DNA of 64,000 nucleotides from Bacteroidales bacterium (GTDB lineage Bacteria; Bacteroidota; Bacteroidia; Bacteroidales; P3): NCBI GenBank assembly GCA_009783885.1, contig WRCN01000001.1, positions 62,001 to 126,000 of the forward strand, read 5' to 3'. Shown piece by piece: positions 1 to 9,314 of this stretch (position 1 is its first letter; each line of letters starts with the position of its first letter). The notes under the pieces were generated by a model. It saw only the letters and a program-made list of their open reading frames with translations, ran no database searches and was not told where the DNA came from. The position numbers and the translations under genes were made by a program.

Positions 1-236
1 TCGAAAAAGGCGCTATACTGAAAGTTTATCCGAATCCTGTGTTTGATGGCAAATTAGTTGTGGAAATTCCGAACAACGTTGAAAGCGAGATGATTCAAAT
101 TTATGATTTTTCAGGAAAATTAGTGTTGACGCGCGTTGCTAACCATCCGAAAACTGAAATCAATATTTCGCATTTGCCAGATGGCACATATATTCTGAAA
201 ATTGGCGCTGTTTCGACAAAAATCGTGAAAAGATAA
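1..236 (+). CDS. C-terminal fragment of a secreted protein with a T9SS type A sorting domain
   Basis: The gene enters the window already open; the frame can be read from base 3. Visible are about 77 residues beginning EKGAILKVYPNP and ending KIVKR. The VYPNP opening, a short beta-rich stretch (IQIYDFSGKLVLT) and a DGTYILKI ending are the hallmarks of the type A sorting domain, which targets proteins through the type IX secretion system and is cleaved at the cell surface. It closely matches the tail of the 1132-1136-residue M6 protein ending at 12725, so this is probably another member of the same array, but the catalytic part lies outside the window. Confidence 0.85.
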   Translation, partial: EKGAILKVYPNPVFDGKLVVEIPNNVESEMIQIYDFSGKLVLTRVANHPKTEINISHLPDGTYILKIGAVSTKIVKR

Positions 237-273
237 CTATAAATTTAGATATTTAATCAAAAATAATCAACAC

Positions 274-2733
274 ATGAGAAAAAATTTTTTACTAGTATTT
301 GTATCCTTGTTTTTTGCTGTACAACATGCTTTTGCTGTACCGGCGAATCCGATTCCGGATAATTATACCTTACCGGATGGTTCGGTAATTACTCTTCAAC
401 AAAGAGGCGATGAATTAGTGAATTGGGTAACTACGCTTGATGGTTTTACCTTATTGCTTAATTCAGATGGCTTTTTTGAATATGCGATTCGAGACCAAGC
501 AGGCAATTTAACACTATCCGGTGTGCGTGCACATAATGAATCGAAACGTACGGCAGAGGAACGAAGTTTTGTAGCTAATTTACCAGAAGGATTGAGTTTT
601 AGTTCATTTCAGATTGAAACCATACTTGAATTTCGCGGACTCAGAGAGGAATTTTTGCTAAAAAACGACGATGAACAGTACCGCATGTCGGGGGTTGTGT
701 GCACAGGAAATATACGCATACCGATTATTTTGGTCGGATTTCCAGATAGAACATTCACTACACCAAAAGAACAGTTCGAAATGCTGTTCAATCAACTAAA
801 CTTAACCAGCATAGCAGGTGGGACAGTCCCGGGTAGTTTGCGGGATTATTTTTTAAGCAATTCCTCCGGAAAATTAGACTTGCAAGTCGATGTTTTTGGT
901 CCATATACTATGCCAAATAACATACTCCATTATTCGATTTCAGGAGATTGTCCCGGCGCGGGCGGGCAACACCGCACGTTGGCTCGCTTGGCGCTAGATT
1001 CGGCATTTCACAGAGGTGGTGCAGACTTAGCCAGCTATAATGTGACCTCTGTGCATATTATTTTTGCCGGTTATGGTAGAGAAAATGGGTCAAGTACTTG
1101 TCCCTCAATATGGTCACACATGTCAAGTATTGCAAGTCCTAACACTTACAACGGAAAAACATTCACTAACTATTCTGTCTCTCCTGAATTTCGTGGTACC
1201 AGTGGGTCAAATATTACCTATATCGGTGTTGTTGCCCATGAATTGGGACATTCTTTATTGAATTTACCCGATTTTTACAATACAGGTACGGGTACTGTCG
1301 TAGATATAGGTGCTTGGTGCCTTATGGCGAGCGGATCGTGGGGAGATAATGGACGTACACCTGCACGTATTTCGGCGTATGGTCGCGTTGCTGCCGGCTG
1401 GGTATCGGAAATAACTTTATCGACGCCGGTAGATATTATTTTACCCAATCCTACCGCAACTGACATCGTTTATCGTATCAATACAACTACCCCTAATGAC
1501 TACTTTTTGTTAGAAAACCGTCAAAAAACAGCTTGGGATGCCTCTATTCCCAGCAGTGGCATGTTGATTTATCATACGAGAAGAACCAGTTCCGATCTTT
1601 CGGTATGGAACAACAATAGAGTTAATGCTACTGCTAACAATCGCAGGTATTATATAAAACAAGCAGGTTGTGAAACGGCTAATGGTTGCCGTACAGGAAC
1701 GGGTTGGACTAATCGTGTAAATGATCCATGGCCTCGAAGTACCTTTACGGAATTTACAGATAATTCAACGCCTAATGCAAGATCATGGGCAGGTGCTAAC
1801 ACTGAAAAACCTGTTACAGAAATTACACACAACACCTCAGCAAGAACCGTTTCGTTCAAGTTTATGGGTGGAGGTCCTCCAAGGTGGGATATAGCCATGA
1901 ATCGGAGCGGTACACACACATTCAGGAATGCCCGCTATGGTTACGAAATCTATGAACCACTTTCAGTTACAATTACCAATGAAGGAAATCAGCCGACGGG
2001 TGAATTGACCATCGAATTAAGCGGAGAACATGCAAACGATTTCACAATTTCCAAAACGTCCATTTCCAACATCTTTGTGGGGAGTGATGATCATTTTACC
2101 ATTGCACCAAAAACAGGCCTTGAACTGGGAACCTACACGGCAACAGTTACAGTAGCCGGAGATTATGACCTTTCAGAAAGTTTTGATGTAAGTTTTACGG
2201 TAATTCGTGCAAACGGTTCGCCTGTATCAACGCCAATGCTTGCAGACGTAACAGAAAATAGCATTACAGTTTATGCTGTTGAAACTATATTGGACATTTC
2301 CGATCAAATGGTGGAGTATGCCATTCAAACAACTAATGATACAAATTATTCTACTCTAACGTGGCAACCTGATACTGTATTTAGCAGTCTTTCGCCAAGC
2401 ACGATTTACTACATTTATGCGCGTTCTGGGGGAAACACCAATTTCCATGTTGGCAACCCATCGGTGAGTGCACCTATCCAAACGTCTGAAACTGTAAATA
2501 TTCGTGATGCCGAGATTCATGGCCGTGAATTCCTACGTGCATGGACACAAGACGGCATTTTACATATTGACGGATTGACCATTGGGCAAATCTATCGCAT
2601 TTTTAACATTTCCGGAATACTTGTATATCAGAGTGTTGCGAAATCAGATATTGTAGGAGTTGAAAATTTTCAACCCTTACGAGGCGTATATATCATCCAA
2701 TCGGGAAATAAATCCGTGAAAATCACACTGTAA
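274..2733 (+). CDS. Secreted M6-like metalloprotease, T9SS cargo (array copy 1)
   Basis: 819 residues. A signal peptide (about 1-21, ending AFA) is followed by a propeptide-like region with the LPDGS and LDGFT motifs common to Bacteroidetes M6 proteins. The catalytic domain spans about 145-530, with the zinc motif HELGH at 322-326, PD seven residues further on, and a Met-turn-like WCLMASGSW. After it come an Ig-like repeat (about 535-640), an FN3-like repeat (about 645-735) and a C-terminal beta-rich sorting domain ending KSVKITL. It is probably exported by the type IX system and acts outside the cell. It is first of five tandem paralogues on one strand, 21 bp before the next. Substrate is unknown. 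Confidence 0.88.
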   Translation: MRKNFLLVFVSLFFAVQHAFAVPANPIPDNYTLPDGSVITLQQRGDELVNWVTTLDGFTLLLNSDGFFEYAIRDQAGNLTLSGVRAHNESKRTAEERSFVANLPEGLSFSSFQIETILEFRGLREEFLLKNDDEQYRMSGVVCTGNIRIPIILVGFPDRTFTTPKEQFEMLFNQLNLTSIAGGTVPGSLRDYFLSNSSGKLDLQVDVFGPYTMPNNILHYSISGDCPGAGGQHRTLARLALDSAFHRGGADLASYNVTSVHIIFAGYGRENGSSTCPSIWSHMSSIASPNTYNGKTFTNYSVSPEFRGTSGSNITYIGVVAHELGHSLLNLPDFYNTGTGTVVDIGAWCLMASGSWGDNGRTPARISAYGRVAAGWVSEITLSTPVDIILPNPTATDIVYRINTTTPNDYFLLENRQKTAWDASIPSSGMLIYHTRRTSSDLSVWNNNRVNATANNRRYYIKQAGCETANGCRTGTGWTNRVNDPWPRSTFTEFTDNSTPNARSWAGANTEKPVTEITHNTSARTVSFKFMGGGPPRWDIAMNRSGTHTFRNARYGYEIYEPLSVTITNEGNQPTGELTIELSGEHANDFTISKTSISNIFVGSDDHFTIAPKTGLELGTYTATVTVAGDYDLSESFDVSFTVIRANGSPVSTPMLADVTENSITVYAVETILDISDQMVEYAIQTTNDTNYSTLTWQPDTVFSSLSPSTIYYIYARSGGNTNFHVGNPSVSAPIQTSETVNIRDAEIHGREFLRAWTQDGILHIDGLTIGQIYRIFNISGILVYQSVAKSDIVGVENFQPLRGVYIIQSGNKSVKITL

Positions 2734-2754
2734 TTTAAATTAATTGATAAAAAT

Positions 2755-4899
2755 ATGAAAAAAAATGTTTTATTAGCGTTTGCAACTGTATTGTTTGCTG
2801 TGCAACAGATTTCTGCTATCCCGGCGTATCCTCATTCGTCGAATTACACCTTGCCGGATGGTTCTGAAATTACTCTTCAACAAAGAGGTGACGAATGGGT
2901 GAATTGGGTAGTTTCGGTTGATGGTTTTACCTTATTACGTAGCTCCGATGGCTTTTGGGAATATGCTATTCAAGACCAAGCAGGCAACTTGAAATTATCA
3001 GGTGTGCGTGCGCACAACGAATCGAAACGCACGATAGACGAGCGAAATTTTTTGCGGAATGTGCCTAAGGATTTAAGGTATAGTGCATCTCAAATCGAAG
3101 CCATAATTGAAGTTCGCGGAATAAGAAATGAGTTTTTGCAAGCAAATGGTGATGACGCGCAACGTCTTTCAGGAACTATGCGTATACCGGTGATTTTAGT
3201 AGGATTTCAAGATAGAGCGTTCACTATAGCGAAGGAAGCATTCGAACTATTGCTAAACCAACCGAATTATACGGCAAGTGGTACAATTCCGGGAAGTTTG
3301 CACGATTATTTTAGAGATGTTTCGTATAACCAATTAAATTTGCAGGTTGATGTTTTTGGTCCATTCATTTTACCGCTTAACACAATCAATTATGCATTTT
3401 CAGGAGATTGTCCCGGCGGTGGCGGAAATCCCGGTCCTCAAACTATGGCTCGCAGAGCCGTTGATTCAGCACATGCCAATGGAGCAAATTTTTCCAACTA
3501 TGTTGTAGGCGGTAGCACTACCGTGCGAACTGTGCATATTATTTTTGCCGGTTTTGGTAGAGAGAGTGGTGCGGGTACTTGCCCTTCAATATGGTCGCAT
3601 GCTTCATCATTTAACCCTGTTACATACAATGGGGTAACATTAAGTCGTTATTCTTGCTCTCCAGAATTACGTGCCGGTACCAACAGTATCACGACTATTG
3701 GTGTTATTGCACACGAATTAGGCCATTCTATATTTAATTGGCCAGATTTTTATGATACGGATTATGGTGGAAGTGGCGGACAGGCTGTGGATTTAGGACC
3801 ATGGTGCTTGATGGCAGGTGGTGCGCATGGTTCAACGCCTTCTAGACCAAGCGCATGGTGCGTGGTTGATGCCGGTTGGGTGCCTGAAGTTGTTCTTGAA
3901 ACACCGCTACAAGATATTACTTTGCCTAATCCTATGGAAGCAGGCATCGCTTATCGGATTAATACGGTCAATACCAACGAATATTTTTTATTGGAAAATC
4001 GTCAACAAATAGGTTGGGATGCGGTTTACGTTCCCGGTAGTGCCACTAATAGTGGCGGTATGCTGATTTACCATATTGATCGCGTAACGGGTTTGGCGGG
4101 CGGTAATTGTTACAATTGTAATCCTAATCGTCGTAGAAACTATATCAAACAAGCAGGTTGTACGGTACCCTTAGGTTGCACTACCAGTCGCCATTTAGAT
4201 CCGTGGCCACAACCTCAACTTGGACAAACAGAGTTTACGGATCAATCTATACCTGGCTCATTAGCTTGGACAAGTAACAATGTACATACCTTAACAAAGC
4301 CAACCGAAAAACCTATCACCGATATAGAGCACGATAGAGCCTTAAGAACGGTTTCATTCCGTTTCATGCCTAATCCAAGAGCCGAAGGTGCGGTTGTAGA
4401 TACACCAACATTAGAAAGTAAAACTTTCAATAGTATTACAGTTCATACCCTAACACCTCCGAGCAACGGACAAGCCGTACAATACGCTATTAGCACGTCT
4501 AATAGCGCTACTCCGTTATCATTGCCATGGCAATTTTCCACAACATTTAGTGGTCTTTGGCCCTTAGAGTTTTACTACATTTACGCGCGTTCAGCTGCAA
4601 ACGATGAATTTTATGCGGGTATTCCATCGATTAGCGAGGCTATTCAGACAAGTCCTCACGTAAGTATTCGCGATGTAGAGATTCACGGCCGTGAATCTCT
4701 ACAGGCATGGGTTCAAAACGGTGTTTTACATATCAAAGGATTAAACGTTGGTCAAATCTATCGTATTTACAACATTTCCGGAGTGATGGTGCATCAAGGC
4801 ATTGCTAAATTCGATGTGGAAACACAATGCATTACCTCTCTACCACGTGGTACATATATTATTCAATCGGAAAATAAATCTGTGAAAATCACACTGTAA
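2755..4899 (+). CDS. Secreted M6-like metalloprotease, T9SS cargo (array copy 2)
   Basis: 714 residues. Signal peptide (about 1-21, ending ISA), propeptide-like region, catalytic domain with HELGH at 320-324, PDFYD, and WCLMAGGAHG as the Met-turn region. This copy lacks the Ig-like repeat of copy 1: the catalytic domain passes almost directly to one FN3-like domain (about 545-635) and then to the sorting domain. Its tail is nearly identical in DNA to those of copies 3 and 4, which suggests recent duplication or gene conversion. A perfect 30-bp palindrome (4674-4703) encodes the FN3-to-sorting linker (VEIHGRES). Confidence 0.87.
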   Translation: MKKNVLLAFATVLFAVQQISAIPAYPHSSNYTLPDGSEITLQQRGDEWVNWVVSVDGFTLLRSSDGFWEYAIQDQAGNLKLSGVRAHNESKRTIDERNFLRNVPKDLRYSASQIEAIIEVRGIRNEFLQANGDDAQRLSGTMRIPVILVGFQDRAFTIAKEAFELLLNQPNYTASGTIPGSLHDYFRDVSYNQLNLQVDVFGPFILPLNTINYAFSGDCPGGGGNPGPQTMARRAVDSAHANGANFSNYVVGGSTTVRTVHIIFAGFGRESGAGTCPSIWSHASSFNPVTYNGVTLSRYSCSPELRAGTNSITTIGVIAHELGHSIFNWPDFYDTDYGGSGGQAVDLGPWCLMAGGAHGSTPSRPSAWCVVDAGWVPEVVLETPLQDITLPNPMEAGIAYRINTVNTNEYFLLENRQQIGWDAVYVPGSATNSGGMLIYHIDRVTGLAGGNCYNCNPNRRRNYIKQAGCTVPLGCTTSRHLDPWPQPQLGQTEFTDQSIPGSLAWTSNNVHTLTKPTEKPITDIEHDRALRTVSFRFMPNPRAEGAVVDTPTLESKTFNSITVHTLTPPSNGQAVQYAISTSNSATPLSLPWQFSTTFSGLWPLEFYYIYARSAANDEFYAGIPSISEAIQTSPHVSIRDVEIHGRESLQAWVQNGVLHIKGLNVGQIYRIYNISGVMVHQGIAKFDVETQCITSLPRGTYIIQSENKSVKITL
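4674..4703. repeat. Perfect 30-bp palindrome inside M6 copy 2 coding sequence
   Basis: The sequence is its own reverse complement from TGTAGAGATTCACGG onward (15-nt half-sites, no spacer). It encodes the linker between the FN3-like and sorting domains. The same position in copy 3 (6828-6857) has one mismatch, and copies 1 and 4 show more decayed versions. It resembles the GTAGAG...CTCTAC class of extragenic palindromes, here fixed in frame in a gene. Confidence 0.8.
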
Positions 4900-4923
4900 C
4901 TTAAATAAAAAAATAATCAACAC

Positions 4924-7056
4924 ATGAAAAAAATTCTTTTATTGGCGTTTGCAACTGCATTGTTTGCTACGCAACAGACTCTTGCCATTCCGGCATACCC
5001 TCATCCGGTGAATTATGAATTACCTGATGGTTCGGAAATCACCATTCGATTGCAAGGTGATGAACGAGTAAATTGGGCAGTTACGCTCGATGGCTTTACG
5101 CTATTACGTAATTCGGACGGTTTTTTTGAGTATGCCGTTTTAAATACTTTCGGCGATTTGACGTTATCCGGCATTCAAGCGCGCAACGAGACGGAACGCA
5201 CGGTAGAAGACAAAAAATTCTTGCGGGATGTGCCTACGGATTTGAGATATAGTGCATCTCAGATTGAGACCAGACTCGAACTTCGCGGAATGATGAATGA
5301 GTTTTTGCAAAAAAATAATGAAGAACTACAACGTATTTCAGGAACTGTACGCATACCGGTAATTTTAGTTGGATTTCAAGGTAAGCCGTTTACAAAAACA
5401 AGAGAAGATTTCGACATGTTATTCAATCAATTGAATTATACAGTTGGTGGTGCTACGGGAAGTGTTCGCGATTATTTTAGAGATATTTCGTATGGCCAAT
5501 TGGATTTGCAAGCCGACATATTTGGTCCTTATACCCTACCGAATCCCATAAACTTTTATGACGATGAATGTTGTAACGGGGGAACTGGTTCAAACTGCTC
5601 CGGTGGTAGCTGGGGAAATCCTCGCATTATGGCTACTCAGGCTGTGGATTCAGCATATTTTATTGGTGGTGCAGACTTTTCCAACTATGCTATAGGTAAT
5701 AGCAATACCGTAAATACGGTACATATTATTTTTGCCGGTAACTGTCAGGCGGTAGGTGCATCTAGATGTAACGCAATATGGTCGCATGCTTGGGTACTTT
5801 CAACTACTCGTGTCTACAATGGAAAGACCATATCTAGATATTCCTGTTCTCCTGAACATCGTAGTGCCAGTGGATCCAATCTGACACGTATAGGTGTTAT
5901 TGCACACGAATTAGGTCATTCTTTACTTGGTTGGCCTGATTTTTATGCTACAAATTATAGTGGTGCTGTAGATTTGGGTGATTGGTGTCTTATGGCAAGT
6001 GGTGCGCATAATAGTTCCGGAGCAACGCCTTCTAGACCTTGTGCATGGGCTGTCGTTAATGCTGGCTGGGTACCTGAAGTAATTCTTGAAACACCGCAAC
6101 AAGATATTACTTTACCTAATCCTCTTGATGAAGGTATCGTTTATCGCATTAACACAAAAACAAACAATGAATATTTTTTATTGGAAAATCGGCAAAGAAC
6201 CGGCTGGGATGCTAATGTTCCCGGTAGTGGTATGCTGATTTATCATGTGGATCGAACTAGTTTAAGTCCATGGAATAACAATACGGTTAATAATGTAATT
6301 ACGCGTCGCAGAAATTATATTAAACAAGCAGGATGTTCAGCTACAAACGGTTGTTCTAATCCTCGTTCGACTGACCCGTGGCCACAACCACAACTCGGCA
6401 AAACAGAATTTACAGATAATTCAGTGCCGAATTCTTTGTCGTGGGGCGGCGTTCCAACCGAAAAACCAATAACCGATATTACGCATAACACAACCGCAAG
6501 AACAGTTTCGTTCCGTTTTATGGCCACTCCAAAAAGCGACGGTGCAGCAGTAGATATACCAACGCTTGAAAGTAAAACCTCCAATAGTATTACTGTTTAT
6601 GCCGTAACACCTCCGAGCAACGGGCAAACGGTAGAATATGCTATTAGTACATCTAGTAGCGCTACTCCGATATCTTTGTCGTGGCAAGTTGTCACAACAT
6701 TTGGCGGTCTTTGGCCTTTGGAGTTTTACTACGTTTATGCGCGTTCGGCTGAAAATAACGAATTTTATGCGGGTGCTCTGTCGATTAGCGAGGCTATTCA
6801 GACCAGTCCTCATGTAAGTATTCGCGATGTAGAGATTCATGGCCGTGAATCTCTACAGGCATGGGCTAAAAACGGTATTTTATACATCAAAGGGTTAAAC
6901 ATTGGCCAAATCTATCGTATTTATACCATTTCGGGAACATTGGTATGCCAAGGCATTGCTAAATCAGATGTTGAGGAGACACAATGCATAGCGTCTCTAG
7001 CATCAGGCACATACATTATTCAATCGGAAAATAAATCTGTGAAAATTACGCTATAA
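4924..7056 (+). CDS. Secreted M6-like metalloprotease, T9SS cargo (array copy 3)
   Basis: 710 residues. Signal peptide (ends TLA), catalytic domain with HELGH at 328-332 followed by SLLGWPDFY, and WCLMASGAH. Same short architecture as copy 2: catalytic domain, one FN3-like domain, sorting domain. A cysteine-rich insertion (CCNGGTGSNCSGG, about 220-232) is unique to this copy and may form an extra disulfide-stabilised loop near the active-site cleft. The leader ataatcaacac just before the ATG is shared with copy 1, so the upstream region was duplicated along with the gene. Confidence 0.87.
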   Translation: MKKILLLAFATALFATQQTLAIPAYPHPVNYELPDGSEITIRLQGDERVNWAVTLDGFTLLRNSDGFFEYAVLNTFGDLTLSGIQARNETERTVEDKKFLRDVPTDLRYSASQIETRLELRGMMNEFLQKNNEELQRISGTVRIPVILVGFQGKPFTKTREDFDMLFNQLNYTVGGATGSVRDYFRDISYGQLDLQADIFGPYTLPNPINFYDDECCNGGTGSNCSGGSWGNPRIMATQAVDSAYFIGGADFSNYAIGNSNTVNTVHIIFAGNCQAVGASRCNAIWSHAWVLSTTRVYNGKTISRYSCSPEHRSASGSNLTRIGVIAHELGHSLLGWPDFYATNYSGAVDLGDWCLMASGAHNSSGATPSRPCAWAVVNAGWVPEVILETPQQDITLPNPLDEGIVYRINTKTNNEYFLLENRQRTGWDANVPGSGMLIYHVDRTSLSPWNNNTVNNVITRRRNYIKQAGCSATNGCSNPRSTDPWPQPQLGKTEFTDNSVPNSLSWGGVPTEKPITDITHNTTARTVSFRFMATPKSDGAAVDIPTLESKTSNSITVYAVTPPSNGQTVEYAISTSSSATPISLSWQVVTTFGGLWPLEFYYVYARSAENNEFYAGALSISEAIQTSPHVSIRDVEIHGRESLQAWAKNGILYIKGLNIGQIYRIYTISGTLVCQGIAKSDVEETQCIASLASGTYIIQSENKSVKITL

Positions 7057-7065
7057 TTATAATTG

Positions 7066-7091
7066 TTGGGGCGTTGCACGCAACGCCCCAA
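7066..7091. repeat. Extragenic palindrome (GGGGCGTTGC type)
   Basis: Two perfect 12-nt arms (TTGGGGCGTTGC and its complement) with a 2-nt loop, between M6 copies 3 and 4. It may also end the upstream transcript. The same family occurs at 9261-9288. Confidence 0.8.
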
Positions 7092-7119
7092 TACAACATA
7101 CACAACCCTAATCCAAACT

Positions 7120-9258
7120 ATGAAAAAACGTTTTCTTTTCGTGCTTGTAATTGCGCAGTTCGTTATGCAGCAAACTTTCGCTGTTCCGGCCTATCCTCAT
7201 CCGGTGAATTACACTTTACCCGATGGTTCGGAAATCACCATTCAATTAGAAGGGGATGAATTTGCGAGTTGGGCGGTTTCGCTTGATGGATTCACCATAT
7301 TGCTTAACACGGATGGCTTTTGGGAATATGCCATTCAAGACCAAGCGGGCAATTTGGAATTGTCGGGTGTGCGTGTGCATAATGAAGCGGAACGTGCTAT
7401 TGCCGAACGAAATTTTGTAGCGACATTGTCGAGAGAATTGACATTTAGTTTGTCTCAAATTGAAACCATGAATGAGTTTCGCGCCATGAGAAGTAATTTC
7501 CTGCAACGCTCGGAAGCTGATGAGGGCATGAAACTTGAAGGAACCGTACGCATACCGGTAATTTTGGTTGCATTTGCAGATAGGCCATTTGGTAAAACGA
7601 AGACAGAATTTGAGATGTTGCTTGACCAATTAAACTACACAGCGGGTGGTATTACAGGAAGTTTGCGGGATTATTTTAGAGACGTTTCGTATAACAAATT
7701 AGACTTGCGAGTAGATGTATTTGGTCCATATACTTTACCGGGTAACGCATCTGCTTATGCTTATCATTCCGGTGTAAATTGCAGCGGAGATCCTCGCATT
7801 ATGGCCGGCTTAGCGGTTGATTCGGCGTATCATAGAGGTGGTGCGAATTTTGCTAATTATGTTATAGGTAATAGTACTTTCGTGAGTACGGTGCATATTA
7901 TTTTTGCCGGTCATGGAGCCGAGGCTGGTGGAATCGCCTGCGCTTCGGTATGGTCGCATGCTTGGAGTTTTTCTCCTGCCAGAGTTTATAATGGAAAAAC
8001 AATCAGTCGTTATTCGTGTTCTCCGGAATTACGTGGAAATAGTGGCACTAATATCACGTTTATCGGCGTTATTGCGCATGAATTAGGACACTCTTTGTTA
8101 GGTTGGCCTGATTTTTACAATACAGATAGAAATACTAATGCTTTAGCTTTAGATCAATGGTGCCTTATGGCAAGCGGATCGTGGAACAATGGTGGACAAA
8201 CGCCTCCTAGACCTTGTGCATGGGCCGTTGTTGATGCTGGCTGGGTGCCTGAAGTAACGCTATCTCATGCGACACCACAATTAGATATTACTTTACCTAA
8301 CCCTCTTAATGAGGGCATTGTTTATCGCATTAATACAAAATTAGCTAACGGAGCAGATAATCTCAACGAATATTTCTTATTGGAAAATCGCCAAAGAGTG
8401 GGTTGGGATACCCATATTCCGGGTACTTCTTCCAGTAATGGAGGTATGCTGATTTACCATATTGATCGCCCCCAATCATGGGGTAATTGTGTCAATTGTA
8501 ATCCCAACCGTCGCAGAAATTATATCAAACAAGCCGGTTGTGGTATCCTTAGCGATTGTGCCCATAATCGTCAATTTGATCCATGGCCACAGCCACAACT
8601 TGAAAAAACAGAGTTTACAGATAATTCAGTACCGAATTCATTATCGTTTGGAGGTGTTCCTACCGAAAAACCGATAACCGATATTAATCGTAACACAGCG
8701 GAAGGAACAATTTCGTTCCGTTTTTTGGCGAATCCAAGAGCTGAAGGTGCAGTTGTGGATATACCAACATTAGAAAGTAAAACCCACAACAGTATTACTG
8801 TTCATACCCTAACTCCTCCGAGCAACGGACAAACCGTACAATACGCTATTAGCACATCTAATAGTGCTACTCCGCTATCATTGTCCTGGCAAGTTGCCAC
8901 AACATTTAGCGGTCTTTGGCCCCTGGAATTTTACTACGTTTATGCGCGTTCGGCTGCAAACAATGAATTCTATGTGGGTACTCCATCGATTAGCGAGGCT
9001 ATTCAAACAAGTCCTCACGTAAGTATTCGTGATATAGAGATTCGCGACCGTGAATCTTTACAAGCATGGGTTCAAAACGGTGTTTTACACATCAAAGGAT
9101 TAAACGTTGGTCAAATCTATCGTATTTACAACATTTCCGGAATTATGATATATCAAGGCACTGCAACAGCAAATATTGTAGAGGTCGAAAATTTTCAACT
9201 CCTACGAGGCACCTACATAATTCATTCCGAAAACAAATCTGTGAAAATTACGTTATAA
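7120..9258 (+). CDS. Secreted M6-like metalloprotease, T9SS cargo (array copy 4)
   Basis: 712 residues from the ATG at 7120. That start is chosen because it begins a typical signal peptide (MKKRFLFVLVIAQFV...FA), while the open frame from 7063 runs through an extragenic palindrome. HELGH is at 320-324, followed by SLLGWPDFYN and WCLMASGSW. One FN3-like domain and the sorting domain follow, with the last 150 residues nearly the same as in copies 2 and 3. The linker palindrome found in copy 2 is still recognisable here but has several mismatches. Palindromic repeats lie immediately upstream and downstream. Confidence 0.87.
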   Translation: MKKRFLFVLVIAQFVMQQTFAVPAYPHPVNYTLPDGSEITIQLEGDEFASWAVSLDGFTILLNTDGFWEYAIQDQAGNLELSGVRVHNEAERAIAERNFVATLSRELTFSLSQIETMNEFRAMRSNFLQRSEADEGMKLEGTVRIPVILVAFADRPFGKTKTEFEMLLDQLNYTAGGITGSLRDYFRDVSYNKLDLRVDVFGPYTLPGNASAYAYHSGVNCSGDPRIMAGLAVDSAYHRGGANFANYVIGNSTFVSTVHIIFAGHGAEAGGIACASVWSHAWSFSPARVYNGKTISRYSCSPELRGNSGTNITFIGVIAHELGHSLLGWPDFYNTDRNTNALALDQWCLMASGSWNNGGQTPPRPCAWAVVDAGWVPEVTLSHATPQLDITLPNPLNEGIVYRINTKLANGADNLNEYFLLENRQRVGWDTHIPGTSSSNGGMLIYHIDRPQSWGNCVNCNPNRRRNYIKQAGCGILSDCAHNRQFDPWPQPQLEKTEFTDNSVPNSLSFGGVPTEKPITDINRNTAEGTISFRFLANPRAEGAVVDIPTLESKTHNSITVHTLTPPSNGQTVQYAISTSNSATPLSLSWQVATTFSGLWPLEFYYVYARSAANNEFYVGTPSISEAIQTSPHVSIRDIEIRDRESLQAWVQNGVLHIKGLNVGQIYRIYNISGIMIYQGTATANIVEVENFQLLRGTYIIHSENKSVKITL

Positions 9259-9260
9259 CC

Positions 9261-9288
9261 GTAGGGGCGTTGTATGCAACGCCCCTAC
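9261..9288. repeat. Extragenic palindrome (GTAGGGGCGTTG type)
   Basis: Perfect 12-nt arms (GTAGGGGCGTTG and its complement) with a 4-nt loop, directly after the stop codon of M6 copy 4. Same family as 7066-7091; shorter relatives with GTAGGGGC arms lie at 24447 and 39514. Confidence 0.8.
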
Positions 9289-9314
9289 ACGACACAATCT
9301 AAAAACAACAAACC

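Noticed and set aside
7063-7119. Upstream extension of M6 copy 4 (TTG start, 19 extra residues)
   Set aside because: The extra codons translate the 7066-7091 palindrome and would bury the signal peptide; the ATG at 7120 is used instead.
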